Part shown: positions 44,984-54,643 of the stretch, piece after piece
How positions within the stretch are numbered: the first letter of the stretch is position 1
Layout: the number at the start of each line of letters is the position of its first letter
Source of the DNA: JAJYSO01 sp964586655
GTDB lineage: Bacteria; Bacteroidota; Bacteroidia; Flavobacteriales; Flavobacteriaceae
DNA length: 64,000 bases
Direction: 5' to 3'
Assembly (NCBI GenBank): GCA_964586655.1
Contig: CAZPGY010000001.1
Span: 1-64,000 of the forward strand
Program-made: the position numbers and the translations under genes
Notes under the pieces: generated by a model
Databases searched by the model: none
What the model saw: only the letters and a program-made list of their open reading frames with translations
Told to the model about the DNA's origin: nothing

Positions 44984-45081
44984 TCAAAGGTCAAGGCAAA
45001 AGCCTGCCTCGTCGGCAGACACAGGCACAGGCATGGCCTTAGTTATAGCGAGTATTTTTAATGCATAGATTTGAAATCTAT
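44984..45081. repeat. ATACCAA-family palindromic element, degenerate copy A3
   Basis: TCAAAGGTCAAGGCAAAA repeats the core of the elements at 14.3 and 27.5 kb. An inserted small hairpin CTGCC-TCGTC-GGCAG (45004-45018) separates it from the following GCACAGGCAT. On the right, ATAGATTT-G-AAATCTAT (45065-45081) is a perfect palindrome. Confidence 0.65.
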
Positions 45082-45108
45082 AGCCTAAAGATTGGGGCGT
45101 TTTGGATA

Positions 45109-47502
45109 TTATTTCAAGGTCTCTTCAAAAAGTTTCAAGATACGGCGATACTCATCGGTCCAGCTGCTCGGCTCAACAAATCCATGTCCTTCTACCGGAT
45201 ATACGGCCAACTCCCAATTTTCCTTCCCAAGTTCGATTAGTTTTTGGGTCAATCGCACAATATCCTGAAAGTGTACATTGGGGTCTACCATTCCATGGCA
45301 CATCAACAACTGATCGTCCAGGCCTTTGGCAAAATAAATGGGCGAGCTGCGTTTATAAGCTATGGGATCGCTTTGCGGCGTATTCAAAATATTAGAAGTG
45401 TATCCATGATTGTAGTGTGCCCAATCGGTAACCGACCGCAGGGCAGCCCCACTCTCAAACACCTCGGTATTAAACAAAGCCATCAAAGTCATAAAGCCTC
45501 CATAAGAACCACCCCAAATTCCAATATTTTCCGGATTCACATTGGCTTTTTCAACCATATATTGGGCACCGTCCACAATATCTTCCAAATCATTGCCTCC
45601 CATGTGGCGATAAATGGCAGTTCGCCAATCTCGACCATAACCTGCACTTCCGCGGTAGTCAATATTCATCACCGTATAACCTTTATCGACCAACAAGTTG
45701 ATAAAGAGGTGCTCCCGAAAATAATGCCCCCAATGGTTAAGCACATCCTGTAAATAACCTGCGCCATGTACAAAAATAACTCCCGGTCGCGAAGCTGCTT
45801 GCTGTTCGGGTTTGTAAAGCTGTGCATACACCTCAAACCCATCTCTATCGGTAAATGTGATTACATCGGGTTTTTGCCAATCATAGGATTTATATTCTGC
45901 GCTCTCCGCTTTATGGGTGATCTGTTTTGATTTGGCCCCCGGATGATTCGCTTGTAAATACAATTCCCAAGGATGAATAATAGTAGAATAACGCTCGGCT
46001 ACATATTTTCCATCAGGAGAAACCACAATTTGATAGCTGCCCGAATTTGGGGTCATTCGAACTTGTTTGCCGGATTTGATATCAAGCTGGTAATACTGTT
46101 TTTGACCAGGCGCTACCTTATTGGTAATTAGATAAAAAGACTTTCTATTTGGAGCACATTCAGCAAATTGAACTTCATATTTTCCATGGGTCAGCTGGCG
46201 TACTTTCCCGGAATTGACATTTTGGAGATAGAGATGAGAATATCCCGATTCGGAAGATTGATACCAAATGGTGTTGGGATTGATCCAACCCACATTTCCG
46301 GTGCTGTAAGTATATCCTATCCCGGGGCCGGCCACCCAGGCTTCATCGTGTTGACGGTCAAGGAGTTTTAATTTTCCCGTAGCCATATCCAACAACATAA
46401 TCCAGCGGTCTTTATGATCCAGGGCGCGAATGACCACAAAAGCTTTGGTGCCTTCTTTATTCCATATTGGTGCAGAAAATCTAACCGACCGCAATGGCGG
46501 GTTCTGCTTCAGCTCTTTGTAGTGTTGGGGATAATCTTTTTGAATATAGTCGGCAATATCACGAATACCCGGAATCTGTTCAATATCAATTTTGTGAGAC
46601 TCCCGGGTCTCAAGCTCATAAATGTAGCTGTCAAAAGTAGGCCGATCGGTTCCCACTACTGCGCGACTGTGAAGGTTTTCAGTGTACCCGGATTGAGTCA
46701 CATAATGAGGAACAAGGGTATGCTTGGCATCGGGGAAACGGGTGAGTCTATACATCACATAATCTCCATTTGGGCTCAGCGACAAGCTGGTGACTTTGGC
46801 CGATTCGATATAAATGGGCGCAAGAGCCTCGGCAGATTGCTTCTCTTTCAGGGCTTCTTGCTTTTCTTGCTGTTTTTTACGTTGGCGCAAGACCTTAGAA
46901 TTGGCCAGTGCATCTTCTTCCAAGAAAGCTTCTTGCTCATCTTGATCGGGCGTTGAAGGAGCTTTACCGGCTTTAAAATTAGTCAACTGCGTTGTGGTTC
47001 CTGTTTCGATATCCCAGCGCATCAAATTTTTCCCGCTGCGATAAACTACTGCGGTACCGTGGAGCCCAAAAGTCGGGTTTGAAATATCAGCAGTTGTTTC
47101 TACCACTTTGGTTCGTTTTCCCGTAACAAGGTTTAGCACATATATGCCCTGTCCTTTTTTGAAGGTGAGTTTGGTTCGTTCACGATTCCAGCTTCCCGTG
47201 CGTTGAGCCTTTATCCATTGCCGTTCTTCAAAATCGACCTTTTGCGGGTGGTGATTCTCCAAAGTGATATAATACAGCGAATCAGAAGCCGTTTTTTCGG
47301 GATTCCACATAAAGTAAAGCTTTTGGCTGTTTGGCCCCCAAAAAATATCAGAAGGAGAAGTCCCAATCCACAGGGGATCTCGCATGATTTTTTCGACGGT
47401 CAGCGAAGTCAAATCCGTTTTGTCGGTGGTGGAAGTCTCTGCTTGCTGTGCCCATAAAACTTGTGCAGGCAACAGTAATAAAAGAAATAATGTTTTTTTC
47501 AT
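45109..47502 (-). CDS. S9 family peptidase (prolyl oligopeptidase/DPP IV type), secreted
   Basis: A 797-residue exported serine peptidase. The signal peptide is KKTLFLLLLLPAQVLWAQ. A beta-propeller spans roughly residues 50-530, and an alpha/beta hydrolase domain follows. The catalytic triad is seen as Ser in GIWGGSYGGFM, Asp in HGMVDPNVHF and His in EGHGFVEP. Such enzymes remove dipeptides or short peptides in the periplasm. An unusual Lys/Gln/Glu-rich insert (RQRKKQQEKQEALKEKQSAE) lies near residue 205. It is monocistronic, and the stop adjoins a degenerate palindromic repeat. Confidence 0.92.
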   Translation of the reverse strand: MKKTLFLLLLLPAQVLWAQQAETSTTDKTDLTSLTVEKIMRDPLWIGTSPSDIFWGPNSQKLYFMWNPEKTASDSLYYITLENHHPQKVDFEERQWIKAQRTGSWNRERTKLTFKKGQGIYVLNLVTGKRTKVVETTADISNPTFGLHGTAVVYRSGKNLMRWDIETGTTTQLTNFKAGKAPSTPDQDEQEAFLEEDALANSKVLRQRKKQQEKQEALKEKQSAEALAPIYIESAKVTSLSLSPNGDYVMYRLTRFPDAKHTLVPHYVTQSGYTENLHSRAVVGTDRPTFDSYIYELETRESHKIDIEQIPGIRDIADYIQKDYPQHYKELKQNPPLRSVRFSAPIWNKEGTKAFVVIRALDHKDRWIMLLDMATGKLKLLDRQHDEAWVAGPGIGYTYSTGNVGWINPNTIWYQSSESGYSHLYLQNVNSGKVRQLTHGKYEVQFAECAPNRKSFYLITNKVAPGQKQYYQLDIKSGKQVRMTPNSGSYQIVVSPDGKYVAERYSTIIHPWELYLQANHPGAKSKQITHKAESAEYKSYDWQKPDVITFTDRDGFEVYAQLYKPEQQAASRPGVIFVHGAGYLQDVLNHWGHYFREHLFINLLVDKGYTVMNIDYRGSAGYGRDWRTAIYRHMGGNDLEDIVDGAQYMVEKANVNPENIGIWGGSYGGFMTLMALFNTEVFESGAALRSVTDWAHYNHGYTSNILNTPQSDPIAYKRSSPIYFAKGLDDQLLMCHGMVDPNVHFQDIVRLTQKLIELGKENWELAVYPVEGHGFVEPSSWTDEYRRILKLFEETLK

Positions 47503-47636
47503 CGTGTCAATTTTAAGGCCCGTTCGCCTATTTATAAATCAAATTTTTAAATCGGTTGAGGTCTGAAAAGATATAAAAAAAATAGCGTTGAAGTTGAAAG
47601 TATCTCCTCAATCTATCGGAATTATCCCTGTTGCTG

Positions 47637-48692
47637 TTATTGAAAAACAAGCCTGTGCGTACCCGACTTCACCAAACGCCCAATTGGCGCAGTAAACTCC
47701 GCCAGATCATTTGCTTCTAAGACGGCCTGCACCGCTTCAAGTTTATTCGGATCTACAGCGATCAAGAGCCCGCCGTTGGTCTGCGGATCGGGAAGGAGCT
47801 TAAAACCTTCCAAAGAATCTGCAGATTTTTCAAACTTGATCTTTTCGCTGTTTGCGTTCCAATTTCTAAAAGTGGCATCGGGCATAATATTTTTAGCCAT
47901 GTATTTTTTAGCCGCTTGGAGTTTCGGGATTTTGTGATAATCCAATACCGCCGACAGCCCGGAAGCTTCGGTCATTTCAATCAAATGTCCGGCCAGGCCA
48001 AATCCGGTAACATCAGTCATGGCATGCACTTCCGGCAAATGGCCTAATTTTTCTCCCACTTTATTGAGCCGAGTAAGGTTTTGATACAACTCCTCTCGTT
48101 CTTTTTCTTCCAAGCCTTCTCGCTTTTCGGCAGCTGCCAAAATACCCACGCCCAAAGGTTTGGTCAGCAGCAAGAGGTCATTTTCCTGAGCGCGACTGTT
48201 TTCTTTTAAATTTCCCAAAGAAACCCTCCCATTAACTGTCAGTCCAAAAATGGGTTCGCGGGTATCAATACTATGTCCTCCGGCCAGTGGAATTCCTGCT
48301 AATTTACAAAGTGCACGCGCTCCCTGCATCACCGTTTGTGCTAAGGATGCCGGCAAATGCTGTGTTGGCCACCCCAAAATGGCCAATGCCATTATCGGTT
48401 TCCCGCCCATGGCATAAATATCACTAATTGCATTGGCTGCAGCCACCTGTCCAAACACAAAAGCATCATTGACAATGGGAGTAAAAAAATCTGTACTGGC
48501 AATCAACGCCTCTTCTGAATTGAGTTGATATACCGCTGCATCATCCTTGAGCCGGTTCCCCACCAGCAAGGAAGAAAAAGATTCATCAGGCGTGTCGCCT
48601 TGTAAAATTTCCGATAAGATTTTGGGATCTATCTTACATCCACAGCCCGAACCATGAGCATATTCCGTAAGTTTTATGGCTTTATCCGACAT
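47637..48692 (-). CDS. selD: Selenide, water dikinase
   Basis: It makes selenophosphate from selenide and ATP. The 351-residue protein has the N-terminal active site HGSGCGCKIDP with Cys where some homologues have selenocysteine. Downstream are ATP-site residues in STDFFTPIVND and the GGHSIDTREP region. It overlaps mnmH by 11 bp. No selA, selB or selC is in the window, so selenophosphate probably feeds tRNA selenouridine formation by MnmH. Confidence 0.95.
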   Translation of the reverse strand: MSDKAIKLTEYAHGSGCGCKIDPKILSEILQGDTPDESFSSLLVGNRLKDDAAVYQLNSEEALIASTDFFTPIVNDAFVFGQVAAANAISDIYAMGGKPIMALAILGWPTQHLPASLAQTVMQGARALCKLAGIPLAGGHSIDTREPIFGLTVNGRVSLGNLKENSRAQENDLLLLTKPLGVGILAAAEKREGLEEKEREELYQNLTRLNKVGEKLGHLPEVHAMTDVTGFGLAGHLIEMTEASGLSAVLDYHKIPKLQAAKKYMAKNIMPDATFRNWNANSEKIKFEKSADSLEGFKLLPDPQTNGGLLIAVDPNKLEAVQAVLEANDLAEFTAPIGRLVKSGTHRLVFQ

Positions 48693-49740
48693 TTTTTAAG
48701 TAGTGAGTTTGTTCTAAAATTATTGCGGTGTTTTCAACCGGATCTATTCCCGGTAAATCAATATTTAACGCGGCTTCCTGAAATTTCTTTCGGCTTTTAT
48801 CATAAGCTTTATCATAATACTTTAACAGAATAGAAAAAGCAGATTTGAGCTTGTTCTCTTGTAGGTATTGTATCGTTTTTTTAGTGTTGAGGCCGCCGAG
48901 TCGTTTTTTGATGCGTTGGGTTGCGGCCACCAACTTATCGGTCGCAAATTCTCCGTATCCTTGTGTAATAAATTCCAATCGATCTTCAAAAGATACTTCA
49001 ATATTAATGCGTGGTGCGGCTTTCATTTGGTTAAAAAACCGATAAGGAATATTCACATTACCAATGCGACTACTCTCGCTCTCCACCCAAATTGCAGGTT
49101 CTTTAAAATGTGTATGCCGCAAATTGTGCAGTCTTAGGGCCAGTTTATTTTCAAATTGCTCGGTGCTGTCTTGGGGAGTTTGGTCAAGGTTGCCAAAAGA
49201 CGACCCCTTGTGTCCGGCAATTCCTTCCAAGTCGACAACCGCATAATTTTGCCTTGTCAACTCATGCAGGATTTCTGTTTTAGCACTACCGGTATATCCG
49301 CCCAAAATACGCAGTGGATACGAGGTTTCAAACTGCGACAGCACCCAGTTTCTAAATTTTTTATACCCTCCTTCCAATTTGTAAACTTCAAAGCCATAAA
49401 GATCGAGCAGCCAGGCTATGGCTTCACTTCGCATCCCACCTCGCCAACAATGGACCAACACCGTACGAGAGTTGCCATGTGACAGCTTTTGCTCCACCAT
49501 ATTGAGCATCTTTTTCATTTTGGGACCAAAATAATCCAACCCCACCTTTATGGCCTGCTCCCTACTTTTCTGCTTATAAGTGGTGCCAACCACTTTGCGC
49601 TCTTCGTCCGAAAATAGTGGAAGAGAGAAAGCACCCGGATAATGGGCGTGTTGATATTCCTTTGGACTTCGCACATCAACAACAAGATGCTTTGGTGCCA
49701 TTTCAATGAATTTGTCAATATCAAGATGAATTATACCCAT
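48682..49740 (-). CDS. mnmH: tRNA 2-selenouridine synthase
   Basis: It replaces sulphur by selenium at wobble 2-thiouridine in tRNAs for Glu, Gln and Lys. The 352-residue protein has an N-terminal rhodanese domain with its Cys in LVHCWRGGMRSE. A P-loop domain follows (GGYTGSAKTEIL). It overlaps selD, its substrate-supplying enzyme, by 11 bp. A TAATTTTG box lies four bases upstream of its ATG, so the leader must be very short. Confidence 0.94.
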   Translation of the reverse strand: MGIIHLDIDKFIEMAPKHLVVDVRSPKEYQHAHYPGAFSLPLFSDEERKVVGTTYKQKSREQAIKVGLDYFGPKMKKMLNMVEQKLSHGNSRTVLVHCWRGGMRSEAIAWLLDLYGFEVYKLEGGYKKFRNWVLSQFETSYPLRILGGYTGSAKTEILHELTRQNYAVVDLEGIAGHKGSSFGNLDQTPQDSTEQFENKLALRLHNLRHTHFKEPAIWVESESSRIGNVNIPYRFFNQMKAAPRINIEVSFEDRLEFITQGYGEFATDKLVAATQRIKKRLGGLNTKKTIQYLQENKLKSAFSILLKYYDKAYDKSRKKFQEAALNIDLPGIDPVENTAIILEQTHYLKNVG

Positions 49741-49744
49741 ATTG

Positions 49745-49752
49745 CAAAATTA
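49745..49752 (-). promoter_or_regulatory. Candidate -7 box of mnmH-selD
   Basis: The minus strand reads TAATTTTG, four bases before the ATG at 49740. Confidence 0.45.
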
Positions 49753-49919
49753 TTGATTTTGCAGCAGGATTAACAGGTTTGAAGTTTTGTTTTTAAAAAA
49801 TGACTTCATAAAACCGTCAATAGGTTTTTGTCGAGATGAAAAACATAGAAACACCAAAATAAGCTGTTAAAAAAAAATAAAGTTTTCTCTTTTATATCGA
49901 TTATCTATAACAATATAGC

Positions 49920-49927
49920 TAAATTTG
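49920..49927 (+). promoter_or_regulatory. Candidate -7 box of the M16 peptidase gene
   Basis: TAAATTTG ends 25 nt before the ATG at 49953. Confidence 0.5.
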
Positions 49928-49952
49928 GCGGCAAATTTATAAAACCTAAAAC

Positions 49953-52856
49953 ATGATTCACAATCGACTAATTCATGCCGCTATGGCATTTTTGGTTTTG
50001 TTTTTGGTGAGTTGTTCTGCTCAGAAAACTGAAAAAAAGACCGCAGCAAAACAGCAAGTCCAAGAAACGACCAAAGAACAATCATTTGATCTTAGTTCGG
50101 ACATTCCGATAAGTCCTGAAATCACCAAAGGAACCCTTTCCAACGGATTAACTTATTATATCAGAGAAAACAGCAAGCCCGAAAACAAAGTAGAGCTTCG
50201 TTTGGTAGTTAATGCCGGTTCACTACAAGAGACTGACAAACAACAAGGTTTGGCTCACTTTATGGAGCACATGAACTTTAACGGGCTCAAACACTTCCCC
50301 AAGCACGAATTGGTAAATTACCTTCAAAATATTGGAGTGAAATTTGGCGCTGACCTCAATGCCAGCACAGGATTTGACCGTACTTTCTATATTTTACCCA
50401 TCCCAACCGACAATCCCGAAAACCTGAAAAAAGGTTTCCAAATTTTGGCAGACTGGGCCGGTAATGCCTTAATCTCTTCCGAAGAAGTCGATGCCGAACG
50501 CAAAATTATCTTGGAAGAGTTGCGTATGCGTGACAAAAACGCCAGTACGCGAATGATGGAAGAATTTTTACCCGCCCTGATGAACGGTGCGAGACATGCC
50601 GATCGCTTGCCTATCGGTAAAAAAGAAATCATCAACAGTGCCGATGCAGCAGACCAAATCCGTAAGTTCTATCACCAATGGTATCGCCCTAATAACATGG
50701 CCGTTATCATCGTTGGAGATATTGAAACTGAAAAGGCCAAAAAAATGGTTAAGGAGTATTTTTCTTATTTGAAAAATCCCGAAAATGAACAAGAGCGCAA
50801 ACATTACATGGTAGAGCCTTACACACAGCCCAGTGCCATGATTGTTACGGACAAAGAAGCCACCAGTTACAATTTCAGGTTGGTTTTCCCCGCTCAAAAA
50901 CGAGAAGCCGAAAAAACGTGGAAAGATTATCGTCAAAACCTCATCCGCAACATTTTCACACGCACTTTAAACCATCAGTTTCACCTGCTGACCCAATCAG
51001 CCAACCCACCCTATGCCGGTGCATTTGGATCGGTAAGTGGTATTTTTGGCGGATTTACTCTTGACAATGAAAGCTTTACCATGAGTTTGACCCCAATCGA
51101 TAATTTTGAAGCTGCTATTGATTCTGCAGTGGCTGTTCTGCTCAGGGTTCGTCAATATGGGTTTACCCAAAATGATGTAAAAAACACCAAGCAAAAAATT
51201 ATGGCCGCTTATGAAAAGTCCTATCAAGAGCGCAACAAAAAACGTTCTGCCTCATTGGTAGGTGAGTTGAGCCGTAATTTTATGGAGCAAGAACCCATCC
51301 CGGGAATTGCCAATGAATATAAATTTGTAAAACAAGTATTGCCTACCATCACCGCTCAGGAAGTGAGCAGCTTGGCCAATAACATTCTGTCCAATTCCGA
51401 AAATTTCTTTGCCCTAATTACCGGTCCCAAAGAAGGAGATCTCGATTTGCCGACAGAACAAGAATTGTTAAGCACCGTTAAAGAAGCTTTCCAGCAACAT
51501 GTAGAGCCTATAAAAGACACACAAGTTGCCACTTCTTTACTCACTACAATGCCCACTCCCGGAGATATCGTTTCTCAAAAGAAAGACGAACAACTGGGAA
51601 CCACCACTTATACCCTTAGTAACGGCGTAAAAGTTACCGTAAAAAACACCGATTTTAAAGCAGATGAAATCGTTTTTAGCGGAACTAAATTTGGCGGTAG
51701 CGGACAATATGGTGCCAAAGACAAATCCAATGTACACTATCTCAGCTCTGTTATTGGTGCTATGGGATATGGCCAGTTTACTCCTACACAATTGAGTGAT
51801 TTCCTTTCCGGAAAAACAGTTTCTCTGCATACCGGAATGGGAAATATTTCTAACAATGTGAGTGGATCGTCTTCGGTATCAGATTTTGAGACGCTCTTAA
51901 AACTCAATTATTTGAAATTGACTGAACCCCGAATGGATGAAGGTTTATTCCAAAGCTTCCTTACCAAGCGAAAAACCCGATTCCAATTCCTCAAAGCCAA
52001 TCCGAGAGTTGCCTTTATAGACAGTCTTATCTCTGTAATGTACGACAACAGCCCCTTGGCTCCTATTGCAGTGCCTACGGCTGAATCCCTTGACAATATT
52101 GATGTAAACCGATTAATGGAAATCTATAACAAAGAATTTGGCAATGCCGATGGCTTCCATTTCTTTATTGTGGGTAACCTAAATGACGTTCCCGTCAAAT
52201 CTTTGATCAAAACCTATTTGGCCAGCTTGCCTACAAAAGGCACTACGCCCACCTATAAAGACAACGGGTTGCGTATGGTTGATGGCGACAAGATTTTTAA
52301 ATTTTACAAAGGGCATAACGACAAAAGCATGATGCTCTATCAAATTCACGGTGAAGACATTGACTACTCTCAGGAATTGGCCCTAAAAGCCGATTTACTC
52401 GGGCAAGTTATGTCCATACAAATCACTGACACGCTGCGAGAAAAAATGCAAGTTATCTACAGCGGAGGTGCGTTTGCCAACGTCAGTGAATTGCCTTATG
52501 AGCACTATACAGTAATGATGCAATTGCCCACCGGACCGGAAAGCGTTGATATTATCCTTGAAGAGTTGGCTGATGAAATCAAAGGCTATACAACCAACGG
52601 AGGACCCGACGGAAACTTGCACAAAGCTAAAAAAGCCACTTTGCAAAAACACGAAGAGAACATGAAAGAAAACCGTTACTGGCTTAATAATATTGAGAAC
52701 ATCATGGTTTGGGACAAGAGTAAAGAATTCTTCCTGAACTATGCCGATAAGGTAAAAGCAATTACCGAACAAGATATTATCGACACCGCCAATAAATTAC
52801 TGAACGGCGATACTTTCATCGGCATTTCTTACCCCGAAGAATGGAAGGATAAATAA
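49953..52856 (+). CDS. M16 family zinc metallopeptidase, lipoprotein
   Basis: A large 967-residue peptidase of the insulinase/pitrilysin family. A lipoprotein signal (AFLVLFLVSC) anchors it in the envelope. The inverted zinc motif HFMEH lies in QGLAHFMEHMNFNG, and the downstream Glu is in RKIILEELRMR. Further M16 domains follow (with GDIETEKAKKMV), and the C-terminal domain lacks an HxxEH motif, as is usual. It probably degrades peptides in the periplasm. A strong terminator follows its stop. Confidence 0.92.
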   Translation: MIHNRLIHAAMAFLVLFLVSCSAQKTEKKTAAKQQVQETTKEQSFDLSSDIPISPEITKGTLSNGLTYYIRENSKPENKVELRLVVNAGSLQETDKQQGLAHFMEHMNFNGLKHFPKHELVNYLQNIGVKFGADLNASTGFDRTFYILPIPTDNPENLKKGFQILADWAGNALISSEEVDAERKIILEELRMRDKNASTRMMEEFLPALMNGARHADRLPIGKKEIINSADAADQIRKFYHQWYRPNNMAVIIVGDIETEKAKKMVKEYFSYLKNPENEQERKHYMVEPYTQPSAMIVTDKEATSYNFRLVFPAQKREAEKTWKDYRQNLIRNIFTRTLNHQFHLLTQSANPPYAGAFGSVSGIFGGFTLDNESFTMSLTPIDNFEAAIDSAVAVLLRVRQYGFTQNDVKNTKQKIMAAYEKSYQERNKKRSASLVGELSRNFMEQEPIPGIANEYKFVKQVLPTITAQEVSSLANNILSNSENFFALITGPKEGDLDLPTEQELLSTVKEAFQQHVEPIKDTQVATSLLTTMPTPGDIVSQKKDEQLGTTTYTLSNGVKVTVKNTDFKADEIVFSGTKFGGSGQYGAKDKSNVHYLSSVIGAMGYGQFTPTQLSDFLSGKTVSLHTGMGNISNNVSGSSSVSDFETLLKLNYLKLTEPRMDEGLFQSFLTKRKTRFQFLKANPRVAFIDSLISVMYDNSPLAPIAVPTAESLDNIDVNRLMEIYNKEFGNADGFHFFIVGNLNDVPVKSLIKTYLASLPTKGTTPTYKDNGLRMVDGDKIFKFYKGHNDKSMMLYQIHGEDIDYSQELALKADLLGQVMSIQITDTLREKMQVIYSGGAFANVSELPYEHYTVMMQLPTGPESVDIILEELADEIKGYTTNGGPDGNLHKAKKATLQKHEENMKENRYWLNNIENIMVWDKSKEFFLNYADKVKAITEQDIIDTANKLLNGDTFIGISYPEEWKDK

Positions 52857-52872
52857 AATCCTGGTATTCATA

Positions 52873-52909
52873 AAAAAAAACCGGCTTTCACAAGAAGCCG
52901 GTTTTTTTT
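52873..52909 (+). terminator. Terminator of the M16 peptidase gene
   Basis: CCGGCTT (52881-52887) pairs with AAGCCGG (52895-52901), flanked by an A-run on the left and eight T on the right. It can work in both directions. Confidence 0.85.
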
Positions 52910-52944
52910 ATGAATATCATCCTCGCTCCGGGAATCTCACTATT

Positions 52945-52977
52945 ATACCAATTCTACATACTAAATAAAATTGGTAT
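52945..52977. repeat. Minimal ATACCAA-family hairpin
   Basis: ATACCAATT and AATTGGTAT are perfect complements around 15 bases. The end words are those of the 170-bp element at 14.3 kb, but the core is missing. Confidence 0.6.
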
Positions 52978-53125
52978 TAATCACTGCCTTTCAACACCGC
53001 AAAAGCTTTCCCGACGATGCGAAAATCAAAACGCATCCTCACTTAATAAGATCCTGAGGACAAATTAGAGGAATCTGTTTTTAGACTATAAAAATTTTCA
53101 TTTTCGTATTAGTTTGCAATCTGCA

Positions 53126-53581
53126 CTACTTTTCCAATATCTGTGCAGCGTGCTCTTTGGTCTTTACCTTTTTTATTACTGTCGTTATTTTTCCGTCTTC
53201 ATCAATCACAAAACTGGTACGAAAGATTCCTTCATATTCACGGCCAAAATTCTTTTTCTTTCCCCATACGCCATAGGCTTTGATAACCGATTTGTCTTCA
53301 TCGGCCAACAAGGGAAAAGGCAAGTCATATTTTTCTTTAAAATTGTGCTGACGTCGCGCCGAATCGGCACTCACCCCCAGCAGTTCATAACCCTCTTCTT
53401 GTAGGCTTTTATAGTGGTCTCGCAAATTACAGGCTTCTGCGGTACAGCCCGGAGTATTGGCCTTGGGATAAAAAAACAGCACCAGTTTCTTCCCTCGATA
53501 ATCTGCCAACTCATGTGAATTTCCCGCTTGGTCTTTTGCTGAAAAATTTGGTGCGTGGTCACCCACCTTTAATGTAGTCAT
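53126..53581 (-). CDS. bcp: Thioredoxin-dependent thiol peroxidase (Bcp/PrxQ)
   Basis: It reduces hydrogen peroxide and organic peroxides. The 151-residue protein carries the peroxidatic and resolving Cys five residues apart in NTPGCTAEACNLRD, the atypical 2-Cys pattern of Bcp/PrxQ. The N-terminal VGDHAPNFSAKDQAGN is typical. It is divergent from nth, and the gap of about 140 bp between them should hold both promoters. Confidence 0.95.
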   Translation of the reverse strand: MTTLKVGDHAPNFSAKDQAGNSHELADYRGKKLVLFFYPKANTPGCTAEACNLRDHYKSLQEEGYELLGVSADSARRQHNFKEKYDLPFPLLADEDKSVIKAYGVWGKKKNFGREYEGIFRTSFVIDEDGKITTVIKKVKTKEHAAQILEK

Positions 53582-53725
53582 AATGCTTATTTTTGTGGTT
53601 TATGTAAAAATGATTGATGAATGAGTCCAAAAGTTTCGGGGTGGATTTAAAAACCAGGGCAATGGTTTGAAATATAGCCCCAAACATTGTGCTCATTGAA
53701 AAAATCAGCGTTAAAACTACAAAAA

Positions 53726-54394
53726 ATGCGGAAACAAGAAAAGGTTCAATTCGTTTTAGACAAGCTCAACGAAATTTATCCCGAAATCAGTATCCCTTTA
53801 CAGCATTCTGATCCATATACCCTTTTGATCGCCGTATTGATGTCGGCACAAAGTACTGACAAACGCGTCAATCAGATTACCCCAATCCTATTTGACCGAG
53901 CCGATAATCCTTATGATATGATCAAACTTACCGTGGAAGAAATCAGGAATATCATTAGACCGGTAGGCCTCTCGCCTATGAAATCCAAAGGTATTCACAG
54001 GCTGTCAAAAATTTTGATTAAAAAACACAACGGGCAAGTTCCGCAGACTTTTGAGGAACTGGAAGCTCTTCCCGCTGTGGGGCATAAAACCGCCAGCGTA
54101 GTGCTGTCACAAGCCTTTGGAATCCCCACCTTTCCGGTAGACACCCATATCCACCGACTGATGTATCGCTGGGGATTATCGACCGGAAAAAATGTAAGAC
54201 AAACCGAAAAAGACGCCAAACGCTTGTTTCCAAAAAACACTTGGAACAAACTTCACGTTCAAATTATTTTATACGGTCGAGAATATTCTCCCGCTCGGGG
54301 GTGGCGTTTAGAAAACGACCCCATCACCAGTAAGATAGGACGTAAAAGTGTACTGCAGGCCTATGCTAAAAAACAAAAAAAGACCCGTAGCTAA
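53726..54394 (+). CDS. nth: Endonuclease III lacking the iron-sulphur cluster motif
   Basis: This glycosylase/AP lyase removes oxidised pyrimidines. The 222-residue protein has the helix-hairpin-helix with catalytic Lys (LPAVGHKTASVVL) and the catalytic Asp in VDTHIHRLMYRW. The C-terminus (ILYGREYSPARGW onward) has none of the four Cys that bind a 4Fe-4S cluster in E. coli Nth. The start at 53726 (MRKQEKVQF) is chosen over 53687, whose extension is not family-like. It is convergent with the 49-codon ORF and sigma factor gene downstream. Confidence 0.92.
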   Translation: MRKQEKVQFVLDKLNEIYPEISIPLQHSDPYTLLIAVLMSAQSTDKRVNQITPILFDRADNPYDMIKLTVEEIRNIIRPVGLSPMKSKGIHRLSKILIKKHNGQVPQTFEELEALPAVGHKTASVVLSQAFGIPTFPVDTHIHRLMYRWGLSTGKNVRQTEKDAKRLFPKNTWNKLHVQIILYGREYSPARGWRLENDPITSKIGRKSVLQAYAKKQKKTRS

Positions 54395-54437
54395 TTCTAA
54401 TAACGGATCCTTTTTATACGGTTGATGCTACCTGTCT

Positions 54438-54587
54438 TTAGTTCAGGAGCATTTCATAGGTTAGATGCTTGCCGCGATTGACGTGCAAAGCCTTGGAATA
54501 ATCCAATAAAAACTGAATGGTTTCCTTACTCGGGGTCAAATTTTCATCCTGTTTTTCAGGGGTTTCATCGGGGTAAATTTTCGTCAT
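54438..54587 (-). CDS. 49-residue conserved-looking small protein
   Basis: Reading the minus strand from the ATG at 54587 gives an uninterrupted 49-residue frame. It begins MTKIYPDETPEKQDENL and continues through SKETIQFLLDYSKAL to a TAA at 54438-54440. It is acidic at the N-terminus and helical later. It lies 56 bp downstream of the ECF sigma factor gene on the same strand and may be cotranscribed. I recall similar short ORFs next to this sigma gene in flavobacteria but cannot confirm that here. Function is unknown. Confidence 0.6.
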   Translation of the reverse strand: MTKIYPDETPEKQDENLTPSKETIQFLLDYSKALHVNRGKHLTYEMLLN

Positions 54588-54643
54588 AAAAACATATTTT
54601 TCGTGAGTCTCTATTAAAAACGAACAATATGTTTAATTATTGT

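Noticed and set aside
47637..48692. SelD as a selenoprotein
   Set aside because: There is no in-frame UGA; the position is occupied by Cys.
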